Source: Rhynchopus euleeides | Lineage: Eukaryota; Euglenozoa; Diplonemea; Diplonemida; Diplonemidae | Direction of reading: 5' to 3' | DNA: 64,000 bases | Assembly (NCBI GenBank): GCA_963210315.1 | Contig: OY723276.1 | Span: forward strand, 868,001-932,000 | Shown here: one piece after another, positions 20,301 through 30,388 of the stretch | Numbering within the stretch: the first letter of the stretch is position 1 | Layout: the number at the start of each line of letters is the position of its first letter | Position numbers and translations under genes: made by a program | Notes under the pieces: model-generated | The model's input: the letters and a program-made list of their open reading frames with translations, nothing else | The model's database searches: none | What the model was told of the DNA's origin: nothing

Positions 20301-23300
20301 CCTCCTTCTGCCGCGCCACCTCCTTTCCCTTGCTCATCGCCGTGACAGGGATGGCGTGGAGGGCGCAGAGGCGGACGAGGTCAGGGTGGGCCACCCCGCT
20401 GACGGCCTTCAGCGCAGCCGCAGAAGCCCCCGTGGCGGTGTTCGCCGCGGCCTCGGTGTACATCCCGCCACGGGTCTTCTTCCGCGCCCGCTTCGCCTGG
20501 CGCAGCAAACGGCCGTACCTGTAAGGCGATGGAAAGGAATGGTTGTACGACGAATCACACTGAAAACAGGAAATGGTGATAATGAAGTAGTCTTCTTCGT
20601 GACTTGGAAAAGTCATGAAGAAGAGAGGAAGAGAGAATGACAATGAATGAGATAAAAAAAATCTATCGGTTCTGACTCTGCCAGCATATGTTGTTGCGAT
20701 GTAAAAAAAAAGAACGAAGGGAGGGGAGAAAAAAGGAGGCTGAAGAGCCTGCATACCTTGCGTTGTTGCAGTTGCCATAACCCAACAGGAAGCGGTTCAC
20801 CTTGCTCTGGGTAATCCCAGACAAGGCAGCAGAAGAGAGGTTGGGGGCCCTCTGCGCCAAGAACGATGCATTCCCAGCCACACACTCTGCGAGGTCTTGT
20901 GTGGAGGGTAGCGAAGGGAGGTCTTCGGGTGATGCCGACGCCATTGCAGCTTCATCGTAGCCGATGAACCTTGCCAATGTGCTCGCAAACCCCTGGATGC
21001 AGGGAACCCAGACCTCCGCAAATACATCGTGGTGATCCTTCACCACCTCCAACGCCTCAGCCCGCCCCACCTCCTCCTCACCGTGGCGGGGTTGTCCCCA
21101 ATGCTTCCGCAGGGCAGGGAAGTCGTTGTCGGCGGAGTCGGCGCTCAGGTCGCGGGCGAGGAGGTGCAGCGGCCTCAGCACACCCCATCCCGCCTCGAAG
21201 TTGACCTCGAGGCGGCCCGTCTCCTCGTTCAACCGCCTGGGCTTGAGGTCGTTGAGGAACCTCAAGTACAGGCTGCCAATGAAATGGCAGGCTGCACAGT
21301 AGGCGGCGACGGTGGGGGTCCCCAGAAGAGTGAGGATCTCTGTCGCAGTCGGGGTGAACCGCTCCTCTCTCACCATCTCCAGGATGGAGGCGGAGAACTT
21401 GAGGAGGCGGGAGCACTGCTGAGGACGGGCATGCCACTTCGACCCCCGCTCACGGGCAAACCCCAGGCCCCGGGGGTAGCGCATGTCAAGTGCTTTCCCA
21501 AGCTCAGCATCCACGAAAATGACCCCGGCGGTTGACCGGCCGTTTGTCGGGTCGAGGACTGCAAGTACGCTGGCAACGTTGGCTGCCGGGTCGACCCGAT
21601 GAGACATCATCAAGGCCTTCCCCGCCGTCTGCACTGCGTACTTCAGTGCGCCTCCAACCTTATGGTGCATGCACCGTAGGTGGACGATGGCGCCCCCCGC
21701 GTCCCTGGTCGCCTTCGCCTCCGTGCTAGCATGGTCGCTCAGGGTGGCGTTGCTAATACGGAGCTTGTGGGCGGAGACTATGCGGCGGACCGCCTGCAGG
21801 TTGGAGGTCTTCCCTGCAGCCTTCCCGTTCTTCAGGGGGAGGGCGGAGGCGCAGGCCCCGCGTACGCGATTCTCGTCTGCAGCGACGTGGGCGGTGACAA
21901 CGTGCAGCGAGACACTACTCCGGCCCAAGGAGGAGGTGGCATCGTGGGCGAGGGAGAGGGTGGCCTTCTGCCTGTCTTTGCCTAGGCCCCCTCCGCCGGT
22001 CTGCGTCCTCGCGACATCCTCCAAGAAGACGGCGAAGGAAGCCGCTCCGCTCGGGATCTCGAATTCGCGGAGCGTCCAGCGAGAGGGGATCGGCATCTCC
22101 ACCCCATCGCTCAGGAGCTTGATGATGTCGCGCAGCACCCTGCGCGACGACTCCTGACCGATGCCAGCCATCCGCAACTCCAACAGCGCCCGCAGCACCT
22201 TCATGGGGTAGGGCTCGGTGCAGGACTTCCGGCCCGTCACCCCACGAAGAACAATGTCCCCCTTGCGCCCGAGAACCTCGTGCGCAGCAGCCAACTCCTC
22301 CGTCAGCTGCGCAATGCGGTCCTTCGCCCTCAGCAAGGCCTTCTGCAAAGCCTTGACCTGCAAGACCCGCTCGGGGAGGGTCTTGGAGGGGCGCCCCACG
22401 GGGGCCGGCGGAGGCGTGCCCTGTCCGACGAAGTGGAGGCTGCACGGCCGTCCCGGCACTGCATTTCCGATGCAGTACTTCTTCTTCATCCCCCGGGTAT
22501 CACTACCCTTCTCGTGAGGATGCAGAGCAGAAGACATGCAGTCGGCGTTCTCCTTCACCAGGGAGAAGAGGGCGGTGTCCGACACCTTCGCACCTGCGGG
22601 CAAGAGGGAGCGCAGGAGAGTCAGGTACTCGGCGCTGCTGATGCAGCACCACCCCTCACCAGCAGCCACAGCGTCACGCAACGCGTCCATCGCAGTCGCA
22701 ACGGGGGAGTCGGTGTTGGCGTGGGAGGCGGAGTCAACGGGGCAGGCGGAGTCGGCGAGGTCGGCGAGGTCATCGAGGCTGGCGAGGTCGGCAGGGTCAC
22801 TGCACACAGAAGAACCAATGTCGACATCGTCGGCGGGACTCGTCGGAGACGTCGGTGGGAGCGCGGCAGGCAGAGGTTTCGGCGGCACGGGAGTCGGTGA
22901 CGGAGGCGCCTCAGGCTCATCAGGCTCGTCGTTGCCAGCAGCAGCAGGACCCCGCGTGACCGCCGAGATCACGCTCTGCGAGACGGGATCCGCATCCTCG
23001 GGGTGGGGGAGGAGCGCCGCCTGATCAGCGAGATCATCGGGCTCACCCAGAGGAGCGATCAGGACATCGTCGGGGAAGCAGCGGCCCGGGGACGAAGCAG
23101 TCAACTGCCGGATTGCCTCTTCGGAGGAGAGGGGATTGGGCCGACGGATATCTGCCAAGCAATACATCTTCTGCACGCCGTTTGAGGTCCGGCTCGTTAC
23201 GGGTTTCGGCCATCCTGCGTTGCGGAGAAGCGCACCCGCGACCTTCCCCGTAGTCTCGTCTGGGATACCCTGCAGCTTGCACGCTTCCGCGAAGGTAACC

Positions 23301-23311
23301 AAGCCGGACAT
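17398..23311 (-). CDS. hAT-like DDE transposase fused to OTU cysteine protease (two exons)
   Basis: Exon 1 is 23311-20757 and exon 2 is 20518-17398; joined they give 5676 nt, 1891 residues, with no stop. Residues 5-58 resemble a Mu-type winged-helix DNA-binding domain (GIPDETTGKV...GW...MYCLADI), and a weaker second copy may lie at 215-290. 310-346 is a coiled coil. The catalytic core looks hAT-like: Asp457 (AHDATSS), Asp526 (LSDHAS), then C547xxH550 and a KWH motif at 625-627; the final Glu is not assigned. 1103-1150 is acidic. 1185-1290 weakly resembles a Josephin/papain-like fold ending in LHW, without a clear Cys. The C-terminus is OTU: Asp1708 and Cys1711 in PGDGNCLF, His1863 in GDHFMWI. 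Transposase and OTU calls rest on motifs; the fusion rests on the splice prediction. Alternative: two separate proteins. Confidence 0.75.
20519..20756 (-). other. Predicted intron joining transposase and OTU exons, copy A
   Basis: GTATGC...TTACAG, 238 nt, pyrimidine-rich inside. Without splicing the upstream frame runs on about 31 codons into intron sequence and stops, and the downstream frame has no good start. With splicing the phase is exact. An alternative acceptor (TTTTCAG) 40 nt earlier gives the wrong phase. Confidence 0.7.
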
Positions 23312-23481
23312 TATCAGAAGCTGTGGAACGTGCCAGTGCCTGCAGTGGGTTAGTGCTGTGTGAGCAACGTAGGTGCAGCAAAGTTAAAGTTAAGCAGTCT
23401 GCTGAGGGGTCCGCACACAACATCTGGGAGGCACGCAGAGTGACCGAGAGTGGAGGGGGCAAGGGGAGACACCGTTCTGTT

Positions 23482-25497
23482 TCGGTTACAATCGGTTACA
23501 TGCCAAGAACGATCGGTTACAATCGGTTACATGCCAAGAACAATCGGTTACAATCGGTTACAATCGGTTACATGACGAGGGCAATCGGTTACAATCGGTT
23601 ACATGCCAAGAACAATCAGTTACAATCGGTTACATGCCAAGAACGATCGGTTACAATCGGTTACATGACGAGAACAATCGGTTACAATCGGTTACATGCC
23701 GAGAACAATCGGTTACAATCGGTTACATGCCAAGAACGATCGGTTACAATCGGTTACATGACGAGAACAATCGGTTACAATCGGTTACATGCCGAGAACA
23801 ATCGGTTACAATCGGTTACATGCCAAGAACGATCGGTTACAATCGGTTACATGCCGAGAACAATCGGTTACAATCGGTTACATGCCGAGAACAATCGGTT
23901 ACAATCGGTTACAGGCCAAGAACAATCGGTTACAATCGGTTACATGCCGAGAACAATCGGTTACAGGCCAAGAACAATCGGTTACAATCGGTTACATGCC
24001 AAGAACGATCGGTTACAATCGGTTACATGACGAGGACAATCGGTTACAATCGGTTACATGCCGAGAACAATCGGTTACAGGCCAAGAACAATCGGTTACA
24101 ATCGGTTACATGCCAAGAACGATCGGTTACAATCGGTTACATGCCAAGAACAATCAGTTACAATCGGTTACATGACGAGAACAATCGGTTACAATCGGTT
24201 ACATGCCAAGAACGATCGGTTACAATCGGTTACATGCCAAGAACAATCAGTTACAATCGGTTACATGCCAAGAACGATCGGTTACAATCGGTTACATGCC
24301 GAGAACAATCGGTTACAATCGGTTACATGCCAAGAACGATCGGTTACAATCGGTTACATGACGAGGACAATCGGTTACAATCGGTGACATGCCGAGAACA
24401 ATCGGTTACAATCGGTTACATGCCGAGAACAATCAGTTACAATCGGTTACATGCCAAGAACGATCGGTTACAATCGGTTACATGACGAGGACAATCGGTT
24501 ACAATCGGTTACATGCCGAGAACAATCGGTTACAATCGGTTACATGCCAAGAACGATCGGTTACAATCGGTTACATGACGAGGGCAATCGGTTACAATCG
24601 GTTACATGCCGAGAACAATCGGTTACAATCGGTTACAGGCCAAGAACAATCGGTTACAATCGGTTACATGCCGAGAACAATCAGTTACAATCGGTTACAT
24701 GCCAAGAACGATCGGTTACAATCGGTTACATGACGAGGACAATCGGTGACAATCGGTTACATGCCAAGAACAATCGGTTACAATCGGTTACAGGCCAAGA
24801 ACAATCGGTTACAATCGGTTACATGCCGAGAACAATCAGTTACAATCGGTTACATGCCAAGAACGATCGGTTACAATCGGTTACATGACGAGGACAATCG
24901 GTGACAATCGGTTACATGCCAAGAACAATCGGTTACAATCGGTTACAGGCCAAGAACAATCGGTTACAATCGGTTACATGCCGAGAACAATCAGTTACAA
25001 TCGGTTACATGCCAAGAACGATCGGTTACAATCGGTTACATGACGAGGACAATCGGTTACAATCGGTTACATGCCAAGAACGATCGGTTACAATCGGTTA
25101 CATGACGAGGACAATCGGTGACAATCGGTTACATGCCAAGAACAATCGGTTACAATCGGTTACAGGCCAAGAACGATCGGTTACAATCGGTTACATGACG
25201 AGGACAATCGGTTACAATCGGTTACATGCCAAGAACGATCGGTTACAATCGGTTACATGACGAGGACAATCGGTGACAATCGGTTACATGCCAAGAACAA
25301 TCGGTTACAATCGGTTACATGACGAGGACAATCGGTGACAATCGGTTACATGCCAAGAACGATCGGTTACAATCGGTTACATGACGAGGACAATCGGTTA
25401 CAATCGGATACATGCCAAGAACAATCGGTTACAATCGGTTACAATCGGTTACATGCCGAGAACAATCGGTTACAGTCGGTGACCTACCGAGAACAAT
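23482..25497. repeat. 31-bp tandem array, copy A (about 65 units)
   Basis: Same unit as at 5692-7667, with its own unit order and a net excess of about 40 bp, including a short triple AATCGGTTAC near 25430-25450. It begins 171 bp upstream of the transposase ATG. Confidence 0.95.
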
Positions 25498-25509
25498 CTC
25501 GCATCCTGG

Positions 25510-25970
25510 AGCAACCTATTGGCAGACCGTCCACAACCGTCTACAGACGAAAAAGAGACGTACCGTCCCCATCGTGACCAACTGGGGGTGTTTTTTGGGT
25601 GTGGACGGTCCGCCCGCAGCCTAGCAACCTCCAGTAACCTCTTGGCAGACCGTCCACAGCCGTCCACAACCATCCACAGCCATCCACAGCCGTCCACAAC
25701 CGTCCACAGGTGAAAAAGTGCCAGAACACCCCAATATTGACCACCTGGGGGTGATTTTTGGGTGTGGACGGTCTGCCTGAGGCCGTAGAATGCGAAAAAA
25801 CCGATTTTGGTACTCTATTGGCCTGTGGTGGCCCGTAGAAATGGAGTGTTTGCGATTTTGAGCCATTTTCCTAAGGAAACTGGCCCAGTTGGCTGGAAAA
25901 TGTGAATTTTTGAATTTAAAATGCAACATCGAGCATTTAGAGAGTGTGGACGGTTGTGGACGGTCGTCCC
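25510..25970. repeat. Subterminal GTGGACGGT repeats, right end of copy A
   Basis: Motifs GTCCACAACCGTC and GTGTGGACGGTC in both orientations between the array and the terminal repeat, as in copy B. One substitution (25860, G for C) separates the copies in this block. Confidence 0.75.
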
Positions 25971-26329
25971 GGACCGATTTGGGACCACTTTTGGTATAGG
26001 GTCGAAAAGACAATGCGATTTTAAAAAAAATAATTTTTTAGACAGCCAGGTCAGCAGGCTATGCCTCCTCTACTGTCAACTGTTAAATTGGTCACTATGT
26101 ACTCTGCTCAGCAAGAAGTCTCGGTAATCCGACGACTTTGCGAAATCGAGGCTCATCCGAGATGAAAAATCACAAAAAATCGCATTGTCTTTTTCCCGTA
26201 CAAAATCATGAAAAACCAAATGTCACCAAATTGGACATCTATTTTTTGACTTTTTTCAACTGTTTGCAATGTTGAGTCAACATCTGCAAACATCCCTGTC
26301 AACTGTTGAATTGGTCACTATGTCAGGGC

Positions 26330-27054
26330 ATATATTTCACTGGTTGATGGAGCATGCCGAAAAGGGATCAACGCGCAATGCCTACGTACACAGTCTCCAT
26401 CATTGGTGGGCTCCAGAAGATGCAGTGCCTCTGCAGAACAACGACGAATTTGAAGAAGCAGAGAACGGACATCGCAAGAAAGATGCCGTTACAATCGCCA
26501 GCTCCGCAACTTACGAGAGAGATCTTGCAATGGCAGAAGAGAAGCGGCGCGAATCGGGCATGCCTTGGAAGGTTGCGCACCTGTCGCAGGACGGGATCCT
26601 CGGGTATAGAGAAGTCATTCTGTGTCCGTGTCTGCACACCCGACACGCTCATAGATTGGCTGTGTATGTTCTTTGCACACAGTTGACACAGCTGCAGAAG
26701 GGGTTTGTGCACTGCAACACACAGGACTTCGTTGAACCCAGCAGCGCGCCCTACTTCCTGTTCCGGTTCCCCGAAGGACACCGCAAATTATCGCTCTGCT
26801 TGTGCAAAATGCCAATCCCGCTGGGGGCGACTTTCACACCATTCGTGTCATCCGAGGCGACTTTGAGCACGCTTGACCAACGCGCACAGCAGGAGGGGGA
26901 TGACAGTTCTGACGAAGAAGATGAGGAAAGCCTGCAGGATGGTTTGTCTTGCCCAAGGTGTAACACAACTACGACAGGCGACGGCCGCACTTTGACACCT
27001 CAAATTCTAACCGCTCACCTCCGCAGGTGCAGCCGCTACCAGGAGGATAGGTAG
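26330..27054 (+). pseudogene. Gene X, fragment 3 (C-terminal, zinc-binding-like)
   Basis: 241 codons to TAG at 27052-27054. The frame continues fragment 2 directly after the target duplication. It contains a His/Cys-rich middle, an acidic stretch (GDDSSDEEDEESLQ) and a C-terminal C2HC-type cluster (SCPRC ... LTAHLRRC), plausibly zinc-binding. I do not recognise the family. An in-frame ATG within the inserted element (26320) could let the C-terminal part be made alone; this is inference. Confidence 0.6.
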
Positions 27055-27335
27055 GTAGTCCAGAGTCCGGGGAAACTGACAGAAGCAAAACAAGCCCCTC
27101 CCCACCCCTCTTCCACCTTCCCCCCGCATGATTTTACCCCCCACGCCAGTAGACTGTAACTATATCATGGGAAAAATGGATGAAAATAGGTGAAAAGACT
27201 CCCGCTAGGGGGAGTCAGACTCCCCCTAGCGGGAGTATAGACTCCCGCTAGCGGGAGTCTTTGACACCCTCTCAGACTCCCGCTAGGGCCGCTGGAGTCC
27301 ACCGTGTAATTAACCCCCCCGTGGTCCCTAAAGGG
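27055..27335. repeat. CTAG-centred palindromes downstream of gene X
   Basis: No gene seen. GACTCCCGCTAG and CTAGCGGGAGTC half-sites recur between 27199 and 27295, forming at least three perfect or near-perfect palindromes such as GACTCCCGCTAGCGGGAGTC at 27241-27260. Confidence 0.8.
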
Positions 27336-28141
27336 TTAAAACACGTTTTTTTCGTGTTTTTGCCCTTTGGCCGTCCTGTACATAGCGTTTTTTTGGATTC
27401 TCGGAAATGTCAGTTGGAAGGCAAATGTCAGTTGAATAGGAAATGTCAGTTTGGTGGGAAATGTCAGTGGTGTGGCACCTGTTCGGTTTGTTATGCTGCG
27501 GGTTGTCGATTGCAGGGGGATCCGCTGGCGCCGCAAAGTCGCTCGCCGGAGAGCGGGGCTGCCGCGAAGCGGCGCCCCGCGACCGGCAGAGCGACTTTGC
27601 GGTGATGGCGGATTCCTCTGTAAGTCGGCAGTATGGCTCTCAATAGAGGGTGGACCGTCAGGCTGGGGTCGATGCAACAAAAATTCTATTGTCTTCAGAA
27701 GGGCCAGTAGACCCCAAAATGGGTCCCATATGGGTCCTGGGGGGGTCTGAGACCCTGTCGCACCCTGTCGCACCCTCGCCAAATGCGTTAAAACACGTTT
27801 TTTTCGTGTTTTTGCCCTTTGGCCGTCCTGTACATAGCGTTTTTTTGGATTCTCGGAAATGTCAGTTGGAAGGCAAATGTCAGTTGAATAGGAAATGTCA
27901 GTTTGGTGGGAAATGTCAGTGGTGTGGCACCTGTTCGGTTTGTTATGCTGCGGGTTGTCGATTGCAGGGGGATCCGCTGGCGCCGCAAAGTCGCTCGCCG
28001 GAGAGCGGGGCTGCCGCGAAGCGGCGCCCCGCGACCGGCAGAGCGACTTTGCGGTGATGGCGGATTCCTCTGTAAGTCGGCAGTATGGCTCTCAATAGAG
28101 GGTGGACCGTCAGGCTGGGGTCGATGCAACAAAAATTCTAT
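27336..28141. repeat. 452-bp tandem repeat, 1.8 copies
   Basis: Unit 1 is 27336-27787; unit 2 begins at 27788 and stops at about 28141. Inside each unit is a minisatellite of four AAATGTCAGT motifs with a period of about 17 bp and a GC-rich inverted repeat (CGCAAAGTCGCTC...GAGCGACTTTGCG). The same unit is at 40622-41335. No coding signal. Confidence 0.9.
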
Positions 28142-28249
28142 TAGCAGAGGGACACTTCAGCTATTTTCAGCAGAAAAAAAATGAAGCTTTAATTACCCTG
28201 TGTGGCCTTGTCAGAAAACGAGGTGCCGACCCACACCCAGCCCAGCCCA

Positions 28250-28765
28250 CGTCGAACCTCCAATCGCGCATGTACTAGCCTTCATTCTGAACCAAACGGG
28301 CAGCATCTCGAGTTCAAACGGGCATGTACTAGCCTTCATTCTGCTCCACAACTTCACAATCCCGAGCCCAAACCTGCATGTCCTCGCCCTTTGCCTCGAG
28401 CAAACGGGCAGCATTCAGAGTCCAAACGGTCATGTACTAGACTTCATCCGGCACGACGTACGGTCGAAACGGGCATGTACTAACCCTGTGCCTTCCGCAA
28501 ACGGGCATGTACTGGACTTCATTCTGCCGCAAACGGACAGCATTCAGAGTTCAAACGGGCATGTACTAGCCTTCATGATGCATCACAACAGCTGCGAACG
28601 GGCAGCATCTGGGCTTCAAACCGGCATGTACTGGACTTCGTACTGCATCATGACTGCAAACGAACAGCATTCAGTGCCCAAACGGGCATGTACTAGACTT
28701 CATACTGCAAATAACTGCGTCAAATTCGAATCGAAACGGGGAACGGGCAGCACCCAACCGGAGTG
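28250..28765. repeat. Mixed array of GGGCATGTACTAG and GGGCAGCAT motifs
   Basis: At least eight AAACGGGCATGTACTAG-like motifs, often followed by (A/C)CTTCAT, alternate irregularly with CAAACGGGCAGCAT. The spacing is about 30-55 bp and not regular. Related GAACGGGCAGCATGCCGTTC palindromes occur in the 631-bp repeat at 34117-34230 and 52080-52180, and GGCATGTACTAG at 40487. Confidence 0.6.
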
Positions 28766-28789
28766 GTCATGAAAAACTGCTGGAACAGT

Positions 28790-29008
28790 CACAAATGAAT
28801 TTTTCCGAACCGTGGTGGGGTCATTTTGCTCTGGGAGATGAGTTTTTGGCCACTCGAGAATTTTTCAGGTTTCCCAACGTAAATATGGACCACCCCAAAA
28901 AGTAAAACCAAAAAAAATCAGTTTGCTGAAAAAAAGTCCAAAATCTGAAAAAAATTTCAATTTTTTTTTTCGGGGTTGTCGGGAAAAACGAAACCCACGA
29001 ACCCACTT
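28790..29008. other. A/T-rich remnant, no gene
   Basis: Contains CCGTGGTGGGGTCATTTTGCTCTGGGAGATGAGTTTTTGG in pieces, the interior of the CAGTGATCTG element (36110-36150), so it is a decayed copy of that family next to the left edge of DIRS family 2. Confidence 0.5.
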
Positions 29009-29226
29009 TGGCCACAGTGGGCCTGCTCACTAGTCGGAGTTCCCAAGGTTCCTGCCCCCCTCTCCCCTCGGTTCCATGCCATCTCTCCCCTTCTCTATTC
29101 GGTCACAGGAATGTTGGCTTGCAGTCCGTATAATTCTTGGGTTTTACACACAACCCCCCACACCTCAGGTAACGACAAGCTCCAACTTACTTTCTCCCAC
29201 GGACTGCGCAAAGCCTTTCTCTTTTT
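29009..29226 (+). repeat. Split direct repeat A1, family 2
   Basis: 218 bp equal to 39439-39656 and 31254-31471. Just past it, TCTCCCACGGACTGC (29199) and its inverse GCAGTCCGTGGGAGA (29240-29254) could fold the 5' leader of the gag message into a stem; in A2 only the first arm is present. Confidence 0.92.
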
Positions 29227-29264
29227 ACACTTCAGAGAAGCAGTCCGTGGGAGAAGCTCTTAAA

Positions 29265-30248
29265 ATGGAAGCGGTTACACAGATGCTCGACAGGCTCCAC
29301 CAGCGCGGAGTGACCGAGATTGTGTACGAGGTCAGAGCATCCCCACAGGATGGCGACGAAATTGGGGGAGAGTACTCTCGCCACGCGGGGGTGCTGCGAA
29401 AAAATGAGGACAACACGTACACCATCCTCTACACCCTGCCGTTAGAGGAACTCGATGAAGTCGAGCCCACGGGGTTGCAAGAATGCACCATCCCCGTGGT
29501 GGGGTTTGACTACGCCAACCTCAGATCGGTGCATGAATACGCGAGGAAGCAGACCAAGGCACAACTCGACCTCATGAGAGAGTCGGTACTAGACCTCGCC
29601 AAGGCGGTCCGCGAAGGCGCCAAGCAGGCGGGGACTGGGGGGAAAGCGGGAGGTGAGGCCGGGGCGGCACAGGCGCAACCGGAGGGGAGCAGCCCCCCTG
29701 CCCAGGACCCCCCCAAGCTCCCGACAATCGGGAACCTGCAGTCGGCCCTCAGCCTGCCCAACATGAGGCCGGCTTGCGTCTCCCAGTGGCAGGGGTTTTT
29801 GAAGGCAGGAGGGGTGGCAGCGGCGCGGGAGATGATCCGAGACCTGAGGCTGCAGTTCGGGACATCGAACAAGGTGACCCACCTGAGCACGTGGGTCGCC
29901 CTCGCGCAGGAGGCTGCTGAGCGGGGGTTCTGGTCCACCACCGTGACCCAGATGGGGAACCAGCTGCTGCACGAGCTGGTGGTGAATGAGGCGTGGAAAC
30001 AACACAGGATCCCCCGGGCGCAGGTGGAGGCGGAGATGCGGACGGCCGACACGGAAGCATCCGCTGCTGACCGGGCCATCGCCAAGCTGGCGGGGCGTGC
30101 ACGCACGACGAAGGGGGGAAAGGGGGGCAACGGTGGCCCTCCCCAGTCTTTTCCCCCCCCGAATCGGTATTCCCCCTACCCCCACCACACATTTCAGGGA
30201 AAGGGGGGAAAGGGGGGGAAACCCCGGGGCAACACCAACTGGAATTAA
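29265..30248 (+). CDS. Gag-like protein of DIRS family 2
   Basis: 327 residues from ATG 29265, the first ATG after the A1 leader stem. N-terminal alpha/beta-looking region (MEAVTQMLDRLHQRGVTEI), a helical Lys/Glu-rich segment with probable coiled coil (YARKQTKAQLDLMRESVLDLAKAV), a Gly/Ala/Pro linker, and a conserved block (PACVSQWQGFL to GNQLLHELVV). It ends in a basic Gly-Lys-rich tail (GKGGKGGKPRG) suited to binding RNA. GNQLLHELVV parallels GNHLLRQVLL of the family 1 protein, supporting a common origin. No zinc knuckle. Confidence 0.7.
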   Translation: MEAVTQMLDRLHQRGVTEIVYEVRASPQDGDEIGGEYSRHAGVLRKNEDNTYTILYTLPLEELDEVEPTGLQECTIPVVGFDYANLRSVHEYARKQTKAQLDLMRESVLDLAKAVREGAKQAGTGGKAGGEAGAAQAQPEGSSPPAQDPPKLPTIGNLQSALSLPNMRPACVSQWQGFLKAGGVAAAREMIRDLRLQFGTSNKVTHLSTWVALAQEAAERGFWSTTVTQMGNQLLHELVVNEAWKQHRIPRAQVEAEMRTADTEASAADRAIAKLAGRARTTKGGKGGNGGPPQSFPPPNRYSPYPHHTFQGKGGKGGKPRGNTNWN

Positions 30249-30388
30249 CACCGGCACTCGGCCAGGACATCATACAGGCACTCGGCCAAATCACGGCACT
30301 CTGCCAAAAACTGGGACAGGAAAGGCCCCCCCAACCCCCTACCCCCCCTCCCGCCCCCCAGAACATCGTCCAGAACACTCTGTCGGAG

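Larger units (their letters stand above)
16394..26072 (-). mobile_element. TAGAGG element copy A, complete (9679 bp)
   Basis: Both ends read TAGAGGAGGCATAGC inwards (16394 and 26072) and are flanked by a perfect 7-bp duplication CTGTCAA (16387-16393 and 26073-26079). An unoccupied version of the same target survives 220 bp away (26295-26310, CCCTGTCAACTGTTGAA), which proves the edges. Order from the left: subterminal 57-60-bp repeats, the gene on the minus strand, the 31-bp array, GTGGACGGT motifs, right terminus. The terminus fits the hAT pattern YARNG, but the duplication is 7 rather than 8 bp. The gene is intact, so the copy is a candidate autonomous element. Confidence 0.95.
16180..26322. 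mobile_element. Short inverted-repeat element M (457 bp) hosting TAGAGG copy A
   Basis: The termini are CAATGTGACCAATTCAACA at 16180 and, read from the other end, CATAGTGACCAATTCAACA at 26322. They are flanked by a perfect 7-bp duplication TCAGGGC (16173-16179 and 26323-26329). Without the 9.7-kb insertion of copy A the element is 457 bp and non-coding. Its right end is duplicated: the block ...CATCTGCAAACATCCCTGTCAACTG...TTGGTCACTATGT occurs twice, once split by copy A and once at about 26262-26322. It lies in the coding sequence of gene X. Confidence 0.85.

Noticed and set aside
16394..26072. Assignment of the TAGAGG element to Dada, Zisupton or P superfamilies
   Set aside because: A 7-bp duplication alone does not decide; the YARNG end and the D-CxxH-KWH order fit a divergent hAT better, but the call stays tentative.
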